Source: Trachythela sp. YZ-2020
Taxonomy: Eukaryota; Cnidaria; Anthozoa; Malacalcyonacea; Clavulariidae
NCBI GenBank assembly: GCA_016169945.1
Contig: JADLSH010000358.1
Coordinates: 5,985,001-6,049,000, forward strand
Reading direction: 5' to 3'
Length of the DNA stretch: 64,000 bases
Part shown: positions 46,574 to 55,528 of the stretch, in pieces
How positions within the stretch are numbered: position 1 is the stretch's first letter
How the letters are laid out: every line of letters begins with the position of its first letter
Notes under the pieces: generated by a model
Database searches by the model: none
What the model saw: the letters and a program-made list of their open reading frames with translations, nothing else
What the model was told of the DNA's origin: nothing
Program-made: the position numbers and the translations under genes

Positions 46574-46800
46574 TTTCACTGAAAAGGACTTATGAAGAAC
46601 GGCAGGGTTCTTTAAAACGATTTGACTAACTCACTGGCGTTTGTTCTGGGTGACGTCAATACACTTAGGGTTAGGTTTAGGATTGGGGTTAGGATTGGGG
46701 TTAGGTTAAGCCTTTCTCCATTCTTTCTCCATTCAAAGTCTGATTGGGCATCAAGTTTGGTGCTACAAGTTCACGTCCCACACCAGCAACAATCTTAAAG
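46574..46800 (-). pseudogene. HECT protein, exon 2, interrupted by an insertion of about 135 bp
   Basis: Acceptor ATCCTAG matches the phase 2 donor of exon 1 and gives FKIVAGVGRELVAPNLMPNQ then TLNGERMEKG. The frame then runs into a stop in an inserted segment (about 46600-46735) made of (CCCTAA/CCCCAATCCTAA)-like repeats, next to a direct repeat AATGGAGAAAG. After the insert the exon resumes with NPAVLHKSFSVK and a good donor (AAA|GTAAGT, phase 0) that fits the next exon. This insertion is a third lesion in the element. Confidence 0.65.
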
Positions 46801-46929
46801 CTAGGATAACGTTGCAGGTTTAAAACTCTATGATTTAATCTACCTTGACTTCTTTTACAAAAATGCCACATTTATTTATTTTTTCAAAAAATGCAGTGTT
46901 AATATATTACTTTAAAAAAACACCCCATA

Positions 46930-47047
46930 CTGTAATCTCTCTATTAAGCCCCCCTGGGGGGCTTATTTTTTCCAGACCCTTCTAAGGGGGTGCATATTAG
47001 GGAGGGGGGCTTATTTGAGTGGGGGGCGCTTAATAGAGAGATTACGG
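46930..47047. mobile_element. 118-bp TA-target MITE
   Basis: Flanked by TA (46928-46929, 47048-47049). Ends read CTGTAATCTCTCTATTAAGC and the near-complement starting CCGTAATCTCTCTATTAAGC. It lies in the first intron of the HECT gene. Confidence 0.75.
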
Positions 47048-47110
47048 TATTTGTCATATTTGCAGCATATTCTAATGCATCAAACTTTTGTAATGATATT
47101 AAGTTCATAC

Positions 47111-47700
47111 CTAATGCTACCAAGTTTTTCTTGAAAGCCTTTCCGTATATTCATATAAACATTCTCCTCACTCCAGCTGCGGTCAAAATCGAATGAGCTA
47201 ATCACGTAACCTTTTTTAATAAGTTCAGCCTTCTTACTTCCTTTTACAATCGATTTTAAACTCGGGTCAGGTAATAAAACCACTTCTCTTGTAAATATAT
47301 TATTCGATTTACTATGTCCCAAGGCAGATGTCGAGTGCCGGCGTCGACCTGGTTGTCTCGCCCTGGGTCTCCGCGTTAAATTGGGCAAAAAAGATGACAC
47401 AGTTCCACTGCCTTGTTGTGATTGACTAGACGATGCCCCTCGTCTAAAAATGGCATTAAATTCTGCAACAGGGCTAGAGAACGTCTGACCCCATCTACTT
47501 GTGCTTTGGGTCGATGTTGCCTGTGATGTTGCTGTAGAAGTTTGCTGAATGGCACCACTTCTCTGCCCTGTTGCGGGACTTGTGGTTTGCTGGTTCGCAT
47601 TTTGTCCATTTTCGATGACATCTGTGATCAGAGAACGAAATTGCGGACTGTTTACGACGTTTTCCACAATAACATCTAAATTTTTTGCTGCATCACCCAT
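47111..47700 (-). CDS. HECT protein, first exon
   Basis: The start is chosen at 47700 (MGDAAKNLDVIVENVVNSPQ), because upstream codons run into the terminal repeat. A short helical start is followed by a long Ser/Thr/Gln-rich stretch (about residues 30-110), an Arg-rich patch (RRPRARQPGRRRHSTSA), then FTREVVLLPDPSLKSIVKGS and IRKGFQEKLGSIR before the donor ATTAG|GTATGA (phase 2). This N-terminal layout is what I recall for transposon-linked G2/M-phase-specific E3 ligase-like predictions in fish and cnidarians. The Arg patch could bind nucleic acid or direct nuclear import; that is inference. Confidence 0.78.
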
Positions 47701-47832
47701 TGATGGATATAAATATGGCGAAAAACAAAAAAAACCCACGAATTTTTTGTGCATGTGCTTCGAACCGTTGAAAATGGCTGCCGCCAAAATGTCACCACGT
47801 GAGAATTTTTTTATATTTTGATCGGCTCCCCC

Positions 47833-48154
47833 CCCTGCAGTATTTTTGTGCTCGCGCCATTAAATATGAAACAATATGAAGTATCGACACGCTCATGATA
47901 GATCAGGTCTGTGATATATATCACGATCAAAGTAATACGTCACGATCCTTACAGAATTTGATACTCCACATGTGGCGACGTTAACATATCACACGTCTAT
48001 TTCTAATGTCTATCACGCATCAATAACGTATCCTTCACTATTTATAATGTCTATCATGCATCAATAACGTATCCTTCACTAGAGAAAACATATATATTTT
48101 GCGCTAATACATATCATGGACAATAATCTATTTTGTCATATTTGGCGCCTCATA
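47833..48154. repeat. Right terminal inverted repeat of the integrase/HECT transposon
   Basis: Inverted match of 39487-39855 with one tandem unit fewer. The short distance (about 130 bp) to the HECT start suggests that it also carries that gene's promoter. Confidence 0.9.
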
Positions 48155-48160
48155 ATCAGA

Positions 48161-48589
48161 TTGCCACAATATTGCGGATTACGAAGAACAAAAAATGTTT
48201 TTAAATATTTACGTTGCCATGGTAACAACGCGATTTAGAGATTGTCGTATTTTTATCTTCTTTCTTAATTTTTTGGATTTTCCTTCGGTAAAACTTTTTT
48301 ATTTTTTTAACACGAGCACCTAAAGTACAAAGTATTGAAATACGCGATTTTAAAAAAATTCCTCGGAGCCGAATTTTTTTTATTGCAAAAAAACGTTCTT
48401 TTCAGATTTAAAAAAATCGCGTTGTTACCATGGCAACGTAAATATTTAAAAACATTTTTTGTTCTTCGTAATCTGCAATATTGTGGCAATCTCAAGGCCA
48501 AGTCTCGTGACCATACCTTGCAAAATGAGCAAATAATGGACCTTAGAGCACATTTGCGTGCTACAGAATTAAAACTGTAGGGAGCCTCC
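48161..48589. repeat. Right part of the TTAA MITE with a long hairpin
   Basis: GATTGCCACAATATTGCGGA (48159 on) pairs with CTGCAATATTGTGGCAATC (48474-48492). The hairpin passes through GCCATGGTAACAACGCG and its complement. This is the MITE's own palindrome. Confidence 0.85.
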
Positions 48590-48829
48590 TTAATGACTGT
48601 TTTGCCCAAACGCGCCTTGCATATCATTATGACGTCAATATATAATTAATGTTTATGTTAATGAATTTTTAATGACGTGCTCCCCCCTTGTTCTCCATAT
48701 GCTAATGATGTTTGAATTTTTAATGATGTGCTCCCCCCTGCTCCCCCCTAAAAATAAGGGTTGATCGGCCTGTATATTACTACTTAGCTGTTTGTGCGGC
48801 TGGCAAACTGGCAAAATGCTGAAGAAGAA

Positions 48830-49440
48830 ACGATCTAGAATATAATTATTATATCAATTAGTATACTTATCACTTTGTATAACTCCATGATATTTCCTTT
48901 CCTTGGTTACTATTCTGCTGTATGGGGGTTTGCGATAAACAGACCACGACTATACTTAGACAAGCTACAAGGCGTGCGGTCAGTATCATTGAGGGGCGCA
49001 AAACGGAGCAGCATGAAATCAAATGAGCCCTTGGATGCATGGCCATTCTTAGAATATCATAGGAAAGAAATATCATATTTGCCTCGTAGACGACTTCAAT
49101 TAACTACTCGCACAATTTTTACGCATATATATAACGCCCAGAATAAAGATCTTCTTCCCTTGCAAAGGCATCTAAATACCCAAGTTTTTTCATTACAAAA
49201 GAGTGGCGCGCTTTAACTGCTAATCTTAGGAAAGAAACGTCACTTTTCAAATTCAAGAAACAACTGAAATTATACCTCTTTACTGACCAAGTAGTTGGCC
49301 ATCATTTGAACGTCGTTTATATGAGTATTATTTTATTGTTTTTTTAATTTTGCATTATTTAATATATTTATTGTACAGTAAACACAGGCCTGCATTTAAA
49401 CCGACATTAGCTGAATTAGACCGATACATAAATACATATT
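48830..49440 (+). mobile_element. Decayed LINE RT C-terminus
   Basis: The frame LYNSMIFPFLGYYSAVWGF then RPRLYLDKLQG matches the C-terminal block of CR1/L2-like polymerases. Shifts give VSIIEGRKTEQHEI-like and LPRRRLQLTTRTIFTHIYNA pieces. No catalytic motif. It lies in intron 5 of the host gene, right after the foldback element. Confidence 0.6.
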
Positions 49441-49686
49441 CAAGTCTATTCGTTCACGGGAACCAGGTTTAATATCAGACATGTTTTCGCTCGCTACTCT
49501 GGTATAAGTAAATAAATGCAATGCCCGGTCGAATTGCACTCATGACCCTGGTCGAAATTGCGATTTTCAGGCCCTGACCACCCAGTATGTTTAATGGTAA
49601 ATTTTGCAAGCTTAGACAATAGAAAACCTTTGTTGGCCACCACGATACATCTCCTATTAAGTTTAACTGATGTATTTTAATCTTAG

Positions 49687-49827
49687 CTTGCGGAGAAAAT
49701 TCCACAGGTGAGAATCACCACACCATCGCCCGATGCAAGTGAAGACGAACAGGAGATTGGGCAAGAACCTGTGCCTAAAGGAAGCAAAACTATGATGCAA
49801 CGTTTACGTGATAAATTCAAGGATATG
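49687..49827 (+). CDS. Host gene exon 6
   Basis: Acceptor AATCTTAG, donor ATG|GTAGGT, phase 0 to 0. It encodes LAEKIPQVRITTPSPDASED then EQEIGQEPVPKGSKTMMQRL, RDKFKDM. Reading through the donor gives an open frame to 49953, so an unspliced end is an alternative. Confidence 0.62.
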
Positions 49828-49997
49828 GTAGGTGTTATGATGTCCCAGAATGTGATGGTAACATACTATAATTCCCAGAAATATTTTTTGAACCCTTTTG
49901 GCGAAAACGAAGGAAATCCGCACCGTGTCGTTGTTTTAATGTCACGGGAATAAACGTACATAAATTAAGTATGTTTTCGCGTTGTGCTTCTCTTTAG

Positions 49998-50030
49998 ACG
50001 TGTGACACAGAAAAGGCATATTATACATGA
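49998..50030 (+). CDS. Alternative terminal exon of host gene
   Basis: Acceptor TCTTTAG followed by TCDTEKAYYT and a stop, phase 0. It competes with the exon at 50517; sequence alone does not decide between them. Confidence 0.3.
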   Translation, partial: TCDTEKAYYT

Positions 50031-50516
50031 TTGTATCTCATTTAAGCCAACAGGGATTGGAGTCGAGTTTAGCCCAACTCAAGTGCACGAAATATTTTTA
50101 TGACGATAATAACGCTAGTGTTACAGGACGTGCGGTGTTTGAATACATATTACGTCCTCAGAGTTATGAAAAATGTTTCCATATTCAATCATTCATTGTT
50201 CAAACGGGATTTGAACTCCCCAAGTTGAATCTTGTTCATTTTCATGATGGAACTACACTAACTTATATGCATGTATAGAATGCGTGAAAATATCTCGGTG
50301 AATACATCACATGCTTCAAAATTTGGCGTTAGCTTTTATCAATGCTGACTTTTTAAAGGGAATGTTAAAGATTGCATGAGAGGTAGGCACCATTTATATC
50401 TCCCTGTCGAGATCTGCTTATAGTGCGTCTTCAGTATCTTTCAACGTCTTTGAACTTACGAATTGGAACAGAGTGTTAGGCTATTTTCACCATAATAATT
50501 TTCTTCCTTTCTTTAG

Positions 50517-50546
50517 GGTCACGTGTCACGCAATGAAGAAAAGTGA
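50517..50546 (+). CDS. Terminal exon of host gene (preferred)
   Basis: A strong pyrimidine tract and acceptor (TTCCTTTCTTTAG) followed by GHVSRNEEK and a TGA, phase 0. Short, so uncertain. Confidence 0.35.
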   Translation, partial: GHVSRNEEK

Positions 50547-51308
50547 GATTGCTTTCCAGGTTTTTGAAGTTCAAAATACACACGTTAATGTTCTAAAATC
50601 GTTTATAATTTATATGTTGTTGTGTTTGACGCATTTTCATAGATATTGGCGAAAGTATAAATAACAAAAATACATGGACCTTTCAAAAACAGGTCACGGT
50701 ATTAGGCTAAGCTATTAAAGTGGAAATAACATGACGTAGCGCGCGTTAGGGAGGGAAAGAAATTCGGACTTTGGTAACGGAATAATATGCCGAAATAATA
50801 TGTTTAGTTCTTTTTTCATTTCAGAGTTATTAAATCTTGCAGTTTTATAATCGATTTAGTTTCATTTGCTTTTATTCAGTGTTTAATTTTATTCTGTTCA
50901 TAAGTAATTTACTCATTTAAGTATTCTGCTTAGAATTTCTCTGTTCATTTTTGAACAGAAGATTGTATTGTGTTGGCTTACTTCCGGGAAATTCCGTCCT
51001 GGAAATTCACCAACTTGTTAACAAGTTATGAGTGGCGACCTTGTAGCAACTTAATAAAATGACAACATTGTTACAACTTGTTGACAAGCTTGCTACAAGT
51101 CTGTTGCAAACACATCTTGTTGACAAGATGTGAGATCTTTGTATCTGCGCAGCAGATATAATGCCATCGTCTTGTTAACCCGTAACTGTTAACTGTTAGC
51201 TTGTAGGCAATCAACGACAGCCTAGACTAAAATGACGTAATTATAATGTTACTCTTTGATCTCTATGAATAACTGGATTGATGTTGATGATTTCAAGATG
51301 GCGGACTA
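50547..51308. other. Non-coding stretch with CAACTTGTTGACAAG repeats
   Basis: 51005-51135 holds overlapping palindromic copies of ACTTGTTAACAAG and ATCTTGTTGACAAGATG with TTGCAAC/GTTACAA spacers. This type of repeat is also common in other invertebrate genomes. No gene. Confidence 0.5.
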
Positions 51309-51317
51309 CTGAAGGGC

Positions 51318-51683
51318 ACTTGCGGCTAAAGACAGGAATCTAGTCCGGGCTAGCCTGCGAACAGGCTTTCAATCCGGCATGATTTGTACTACAAATTTAA
51401 AGTTTTTATAAATATAAACAAACCCCAACCCCAATCTTAACCCCTTTCCTAATCCTAACCAGTCTTAGAAAGTGAAAATTATGGAGACAAAAAAATTTAA
51501 AAAAACTTAACTTAAAGTGTTGGACGCGGGCTTGAACCTACAATACAGTATAGCCCCACCTGACGCACGCCCTAACCCGCTACGCCACAGGCAAGCTCGC
51601 TGAAAAGAACGGCAAAAAATACTGTTTATATTAACTACATTATCAAAAAATGCCGGACTAGATTCCTGTCTTTAGCCGCAAGT
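51318..51683. mobile_element. 366-bp element with 31-bp inverted ends and 9-bp target duplication
   Basis: Ends read ACTTGCGGCTAAAGACAGGA on both sides (inverted, continuing ATCTAGTCCGG). Flanks are the perfect 9-bp duplication CTGAAGGGC (51309-51317, 51684-51692). A 9-bp duplication suggests a Mutator-like transposase. Its interior contains a tRNA-derived SINE. Confidence 0.82.
51500..51600 (-). repeat. tRNA-derived SINE head inside the 366-bp element
   Basis: On the minus strand an A-box-like TGGCGTAGCGGGTTAGGG is followed about 45 bases later by a B box (GGTTCAAGCCC). Together they form an RNA polymerase III type 2 promoter as in tRNA-derived SINEs. No cloverleaf with a complete acceptor stem was found, so it is not a functional tRNA gene. 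Confidence 0.65.
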
Positions 51684-51952
51684 CTGAAGGGCGAGCATCG
51701 TAAACAATAAACATGACTGTTTTCATACTTTGACGATGGAAATTATACATCAAACCAACAACATTTTATTTGTTGTTATATTTTGAACATGGCGAATGTT
51801 GAAGGAGTATTTTTGATAAATTGCAAAAAAGTATTGACAGATTTAACTTGACTTGACCTGCTATATATCAATGTCATTTGAATCAGGAAACAAAGTAAGC
51901 TTTTCTAAATACTTTACGAATATCCTGTACTATTAAATGTTTGATTTAGATC

Positions 51953-53770
51953 AAGTTCACTCACAAAAGTATTAAAATCGTGCCATTTGTATTCTCAACA
52001 CTATTTGGATAAAATCGACAATAGTACATGGTCATTTTACATTTCCATAGTCAACATCACCTCATACCAAGTTTATTTTGGTATTTAATTGGTATAAATA
52101 TAGAGACACAGCTTGGTATTTATTTCCCAAAATTGTTTTGACCGAGGTTGCACAGACCAGGGGAGTAGGTGGGTGTAACACTCACATACAATAAACATGT
52201 ATACAAAAAATAGAATATATAAACAAAATTTAGTAGAAACCCAACCGTACTGGTAGTCTTTGTTATGAATTCTGGCTCTAGATAATTTCAAGAGATGCTG
52301 TGTCTATCAAGGTTAAGAAGTAATAGGCAATGTCCCACATTAATGTCGTGAGAAATAAAACGGTCATTTCTCCATGCATTTGGTCCCTTAATTGGTACAT
52401 TCATTCTTTTATTACTATTTGAATTTGCTATTGTTTTACATGTTTTTATATTTGTTTTTAACATCCAATATGTAATATAATAAAATAATGATTTCAATTG
52501 ACCCGTGCTATTGTCATTCGGTTCATCATTCACAAAATGTGAATGCAGTTTTTCACAGTAACATTATAAATTCCTTCGCGCAGATACATGTACGCTTAGC
52601 GTACCCTTTTGACAAGATGAAGTGAAGTCGAACAGACACAAAATTGCCCCTTGAATATATCATAAAATATCACGTTTTCTAGGCTTGTACTGCTACCTAT
52701 ATGTTTTATATCGCTAAAACGAACATAAGTATCTGCACTGCATGCATAGTCGAGTTTCTAAATAATCCAAGGAATTTCTGAGTTGATATTGTGGAAATGT
52801 TTTATGAATATACGTTAAAACGACAAATGTAATTCTATAGTTTGGCATATTGTAAACACGCATGATCGTATCTTGCGAGGTATCTTGAATCTATTTCTAC
52901 ATTGTCTTTAAATTGTTGGGTTTCCAGACTTTTGCTACTATAATGATTTATACCGCTATAAAAGAGCGTAAACGTGTGTACAACGTAGTCGAAGTATTAA
53001 CCAATTGTATAGCTGGTTGTTGGTTTGCCAAGACGCGGTGTGACGCACAGCAGCGCGCTTGAAATGTGGCATGGTGTTGATGCCAGGCTTCGGCAGCACT
53101 TTCCTTGCGATAGTAACGTCTAGTTTAATATCCTGCATTTACTCGTATTAAAAGTGTTAAAATCATGCCATTTGTACTCTCAACACTATTTGGGTCAGAT
53201 CGACAATAGTACATGGTCATTATTTCACATTTCCATAGTCAACATCACCTCATACCAAGTTTACTTTTGATATCTATTTGGCATAAAGATAGAAACACAG
53301 CTTGGCATTTCTTTCCCAAACTCTTTTGACCGAGGTTGCACAGACCAGGGGAGTAGGTGGGTGTAACACTCACACACAATAAACAGTATTCAAAAAATAA
53401 AATATAAACAAAATGTAGTCGAAACTCAACCATACCTAAGGGATCAACTGGTAGTGTTTGTAATGAATTCTGGCTCTAATTATTTTCAAGAGATGCTGTG
53501 TCTATCAAGGTTATGAAGTAATCAGCAAAGTCCCACATTAATGTAGTGAGAAATGAAACGGTCATTTCCCCCACGCATTTGGTCCCTTATAAGTACATTC
53601 ATTCTTTTATTACTATTTGAAATTTATAATTGTCTTACATGTGTTTATATTTGCCTTTAACATCTAATATGTTACCATATATTAAAGTAATGATTTCAAT
53701 TGTCCCGTTGTGAATGCAGTTTTTCACAAACTATAAAAATCCCTTTGCGCAGATACATCTACGCTTAGCG
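51953..53770. repeat. 0.6-kb direct repeat (two copies, about 1.19 kb apart)
   Basis: 51960-52600 and 53150-53770 align over about 620 bp (ATGCCATTTGTA..., TTGACCGAGGTTGCACAGAC, AGGGGAGTAGGTGGGTGTAA) with scattered differences and a small indel. A tandem duplication of about 1.19 kb explains it; the in-between segments (52600-52760, 52930-53030) also share short blocks. No coding function found. Confidence 0.75.
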
Positions 53771-54654
53771 TACATATTTTCACGCGCGTAGTGATCAGAG
53801 AAATAGGGCCTTGGAGCAAGTATGGACACCGTTGGCTCTTAGTTTTCGTCAGACGGGAAAATACTAACTCTTTAACGGGCTTCGATCGAAACGTTTATGC
53901 TTTTCGTGTGTTTTGCAGGCTAACGAGAAGTCAACCCAAAGGCTTTTAATAATTTGATAGCGCTTACGACCTACCGTTTAACAATTTTTACAACCACTAC
54001 TGATCTAAGTTTTGCTCTTATGGTTTTTACCATTCAAAATGAGAAATGCTTTCTGTGGAAAAAAGTGCAAGCATGGTGCGCACACAAAAAGGTACCCAAA
54101 TAGGGAAAAAATGAAATGCAAAATGTGCGCGTGTAGTTCCGATTACATTCAGTACTAAAATATATTATGATAATCGCATTAGGAAGTGACGTTCGCGTAT
54201 TTGCATTGTGGATCACAAACGCGAGTTTAGAGTGTAGACACGCCTTTAAACCTTTAAAACAATTTGGCGGCTAGAAAAATCTGGCCTTCATTTTATTAGC
54301 TTGGCCAAAACTGCAAATCTTCGAAAAGAATAAGGGGATGTATTAAATATGAAATATTTAGGGGAGCATTTCTGCTCGAGAGCGCGACGCCTATGTTCAT
54401 TGTTCGCGAAAGAGGAAAAGATCAAACATTAATTAGGATTCGCTTTTTTTATGGAGCGAATGGTGACCGATCTTATATATTTAGTTATTATTCGCCAATT
54501 ATCAGTGAATATTCACCGAGACGAAGTTGATGCGAATAATTGTTTTAGTATAGATTTCCCAACAAAAATTAACGAAAGATTAAAGAATGCGTGTATATGA
54601 CTGTTTCACTGAAAAGAAATTGGTTAACTTCTATTATAGCTTTAATATTAATAT
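53771..54654. other. Non-coding stretch
   Basis: No gene or structured repeat recognised; short open frames only. Confidence 0.35.
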
Positions 54655-54780
54655 TCATTAGGCAAACGGCCCAATAATATGTACCTATTTGATCACGTGC
54701 AGGCGTTTTATACCTGGTAAAATTTGCCCTGCTTAAAAGCCATCCCATGGGAAATATGGGTCTATTTATTAACACAATTA
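54655..54780. repeat. Dispersed repeat shared with 32174-32300
   Basis: Shared blocks include GATCACGTGCAGGCGTTTTA-like, TACCTGGTAA and ATGGGTCTATTTATT followed by CACAAT. Same orientation. Non-coding. Confidence 0.6.
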
Positions 54781-55150
54781 ACATGTTAATTAACGTTAGA
54801 TTTTATGTAAAGAATACTAATGAACGTAGCCGAAATTTTAGGCCAAAGTTAAAGTACATACGAGATCAAACTGAATAAAGTCGGACAAAAATCAAACCAA
54901 ATGAATACCGTAAAAATATTTTCAGCTAATGAGAATGGCGTGTTTGATCAGCCACACTCTCTTGTCTGCGCATGGTTTTGCCGAGAATTTTACCTGGTGA
55001 GGCCGTGAGAGAAAGATCTATCACGTTTGATGTGAGAGTAATTTGGTAAGTTACGACCTCTCGTGGCGATGAGCTCAGACAAGAGCTCTCGTGTTCGGCA
55101 GCCTTTAACCATGATTGATCATGAAAGACAATGTACCATACAATACAATA

Positions 55151-55319
55151 CAGGGACGTAGCCAGGGGGGGAGCCGAGGGAGCCGCGGCTTCCCCCCTTT
55201 GGTAATATTTAGTGCTAATACTTACTGCAAAACCAGGAATTATGCCCCACATATAGCCACAACTACCTTTAATCCCCACAGGGCTCCCCCCCCCTTTGAA
55301 AGCTCTGGCTACGTCCCTG
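55151..55319. mobile_element. hAT-type MITE in a pentanucleotide array
   Basis: 169 bp, ends CAGGGACGTAGCCAG and CTGGCTACGTCCCTG. Flanked by ATACAATA on both sides (55143-55150, 55320-55327), an 8-bp duplication as made by hAT transposases. Because the target is a 5-bp repeat, a 3-bp duplication would look the same; 8 bp is preferred because this TIR type is common in hAT MITEs. Confidence 0.75.
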
Positions 55320-55408
55320 ATACAATACAATACAATACAATACAATACAATACAATACAATACAATACAATACAATACAATACAATACAATACAATACAA
55401 TACAATGC
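55320..55408. repeat. (ATACA)n microsatellite
   Basis: About 17 copies of the 5-bp unit, decaying to TGCAA at the right end. The open frames across it (YCIVL repeats) are artefacts. Confidence 0.95.
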
Positions 55409-55528
55409 AATGCAATGCAGGTACAGGGTTCTTAAAGGACTGTTAAACCCATAGTTTTTAAGAACAGTATACGATACTATACTTTATAGACTTTACTACA
55501 GAATGGCGTAAGTATACAACTCTATGTT

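Larger units (their letters stand above)
39487..48154. mobile_element. 8.67-kb transposon encoding an integrase and a CUE-HECT protein
   Basis: Terminal inverted repeats of about 320-370 bp begin TATGAGGCGCCAAATATGAC and are flanked by the perfect 6-bp duplication ATCAGA (39481-39486, 48155-48160). The empty site is visible in the MITE at 13232. Each end has subterminal tandem repeats of about 40-46 bp (AGTGAAGGATACGTTATTGA), three on the left and two on the right. Two genes converge: a DDE integrase on the plus strand (39879-42061) and a multi-exon ubiquitin-ligase-like gene on the minus strand (47700-42428), leaving about 370 bp between their stops. Each gene starts just inside its repeat. 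I recall Repbase's IS3EU superfamily as a possible home, unconfirmed. Both genes of this copy are damaged. Confidence 0.9.
39387..48589. mobile_element. TTAA-target palindromic MITE (family copy 5) hosting a larger transposon
   Basis: Starts GGAGGCTCCCTACAGTTTT and ends AAAACTGTAGGGAGCCTCC, flanked by TTAA (39383-39386, 48590-48593). The foldback's left arm keeps the uninterrupted site (GTCATTAAGCTGAG, TTAA at 35439-35442). The MITE proper is 39387-39486 plus 48161-48589, about 520 bp, and closely matches the copy at 13232-13921. Its right part includes a long hairpin (48161-48505) around CGTTGCCATGGTAACAACGC. Confidence 0.92.
35204..48789. mobile_element. Large foldback element (about 4.4 kb) carrying nested insertions
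   Basis: Ends read AGCTGAGTAGTAATATACAG on the left and the near-complement CTGTATATTACTACTTAGCT on the right, continuing through GGCCGATCAACCC. The left arm (35204 to about 37600) mirrors 37980-39382 plus 48594-48789. Excluding the 39387-48589 insertion and one TTAA, the element is about 4,380 bp of almost pure palindrome. It has no coding capacity of its own. The arms contain a 15-bp minisatellite and the centre a 7-bp array. Terminal G/A runs (GGGGGGAGCA) recur near both ends. A target duplication could not be fixed. It sits in intron 5 of the host gene. Confidence 0.85.
26782..50546 (+). other. Host gene model: seven in-phase exons, protein of unknown function
   Basis: Exons 26782-26865, 31490-31616, 32052-32122, 34088-34127, 35016-35089, 49687-49827 and a final exon (50517-50546 or 49998-50030) join without breaking frame. 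Exon ends fall in phases 0, 1, 0, 1, 0, 0, and every junction has AG and GT. The predicted protein is about 188 residues. It starts MVKLRNEYLEQVGRTQKVK, has an acidic patch (EGDSESSDDEA), a small hydrophobic stretch (SYIPAGLAAMLSGVARA), a polar middle part, another acidic patch (DASEDEQEIG) and a basic end (MMQRLRDKFKDM). I do not recognise the family. The model may be missing upstream exons. All large transposons from 27 to 49 kb lie in its introns, so it is the resident gene rather than part of an element. Phase matching across seven exons is the main support. Confidence 0.6.

Noticed and set aside
46665..46715. Telomere-like TTAGGG/TTAGGATTGGGG repeats
   Set aside because: The units are irregular, few and inside an insertion in a transposon exon. 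The similar CCCCAACCCCAATC at 51423 is also irregular. Not a telomere.
51500..51600. A functional tRNA gene
   Set aside because: A and B boxes are present, but no complete acceptor, anticodon and T stems could be folded. A SINE head fits better.
54926..55435. 159- and 106-codon frames across the pentanucleotide array
   Set aside because: They are produced by the (ATACA)n repeat (YCIVL or NTIQY repeats) and the MITE ends.
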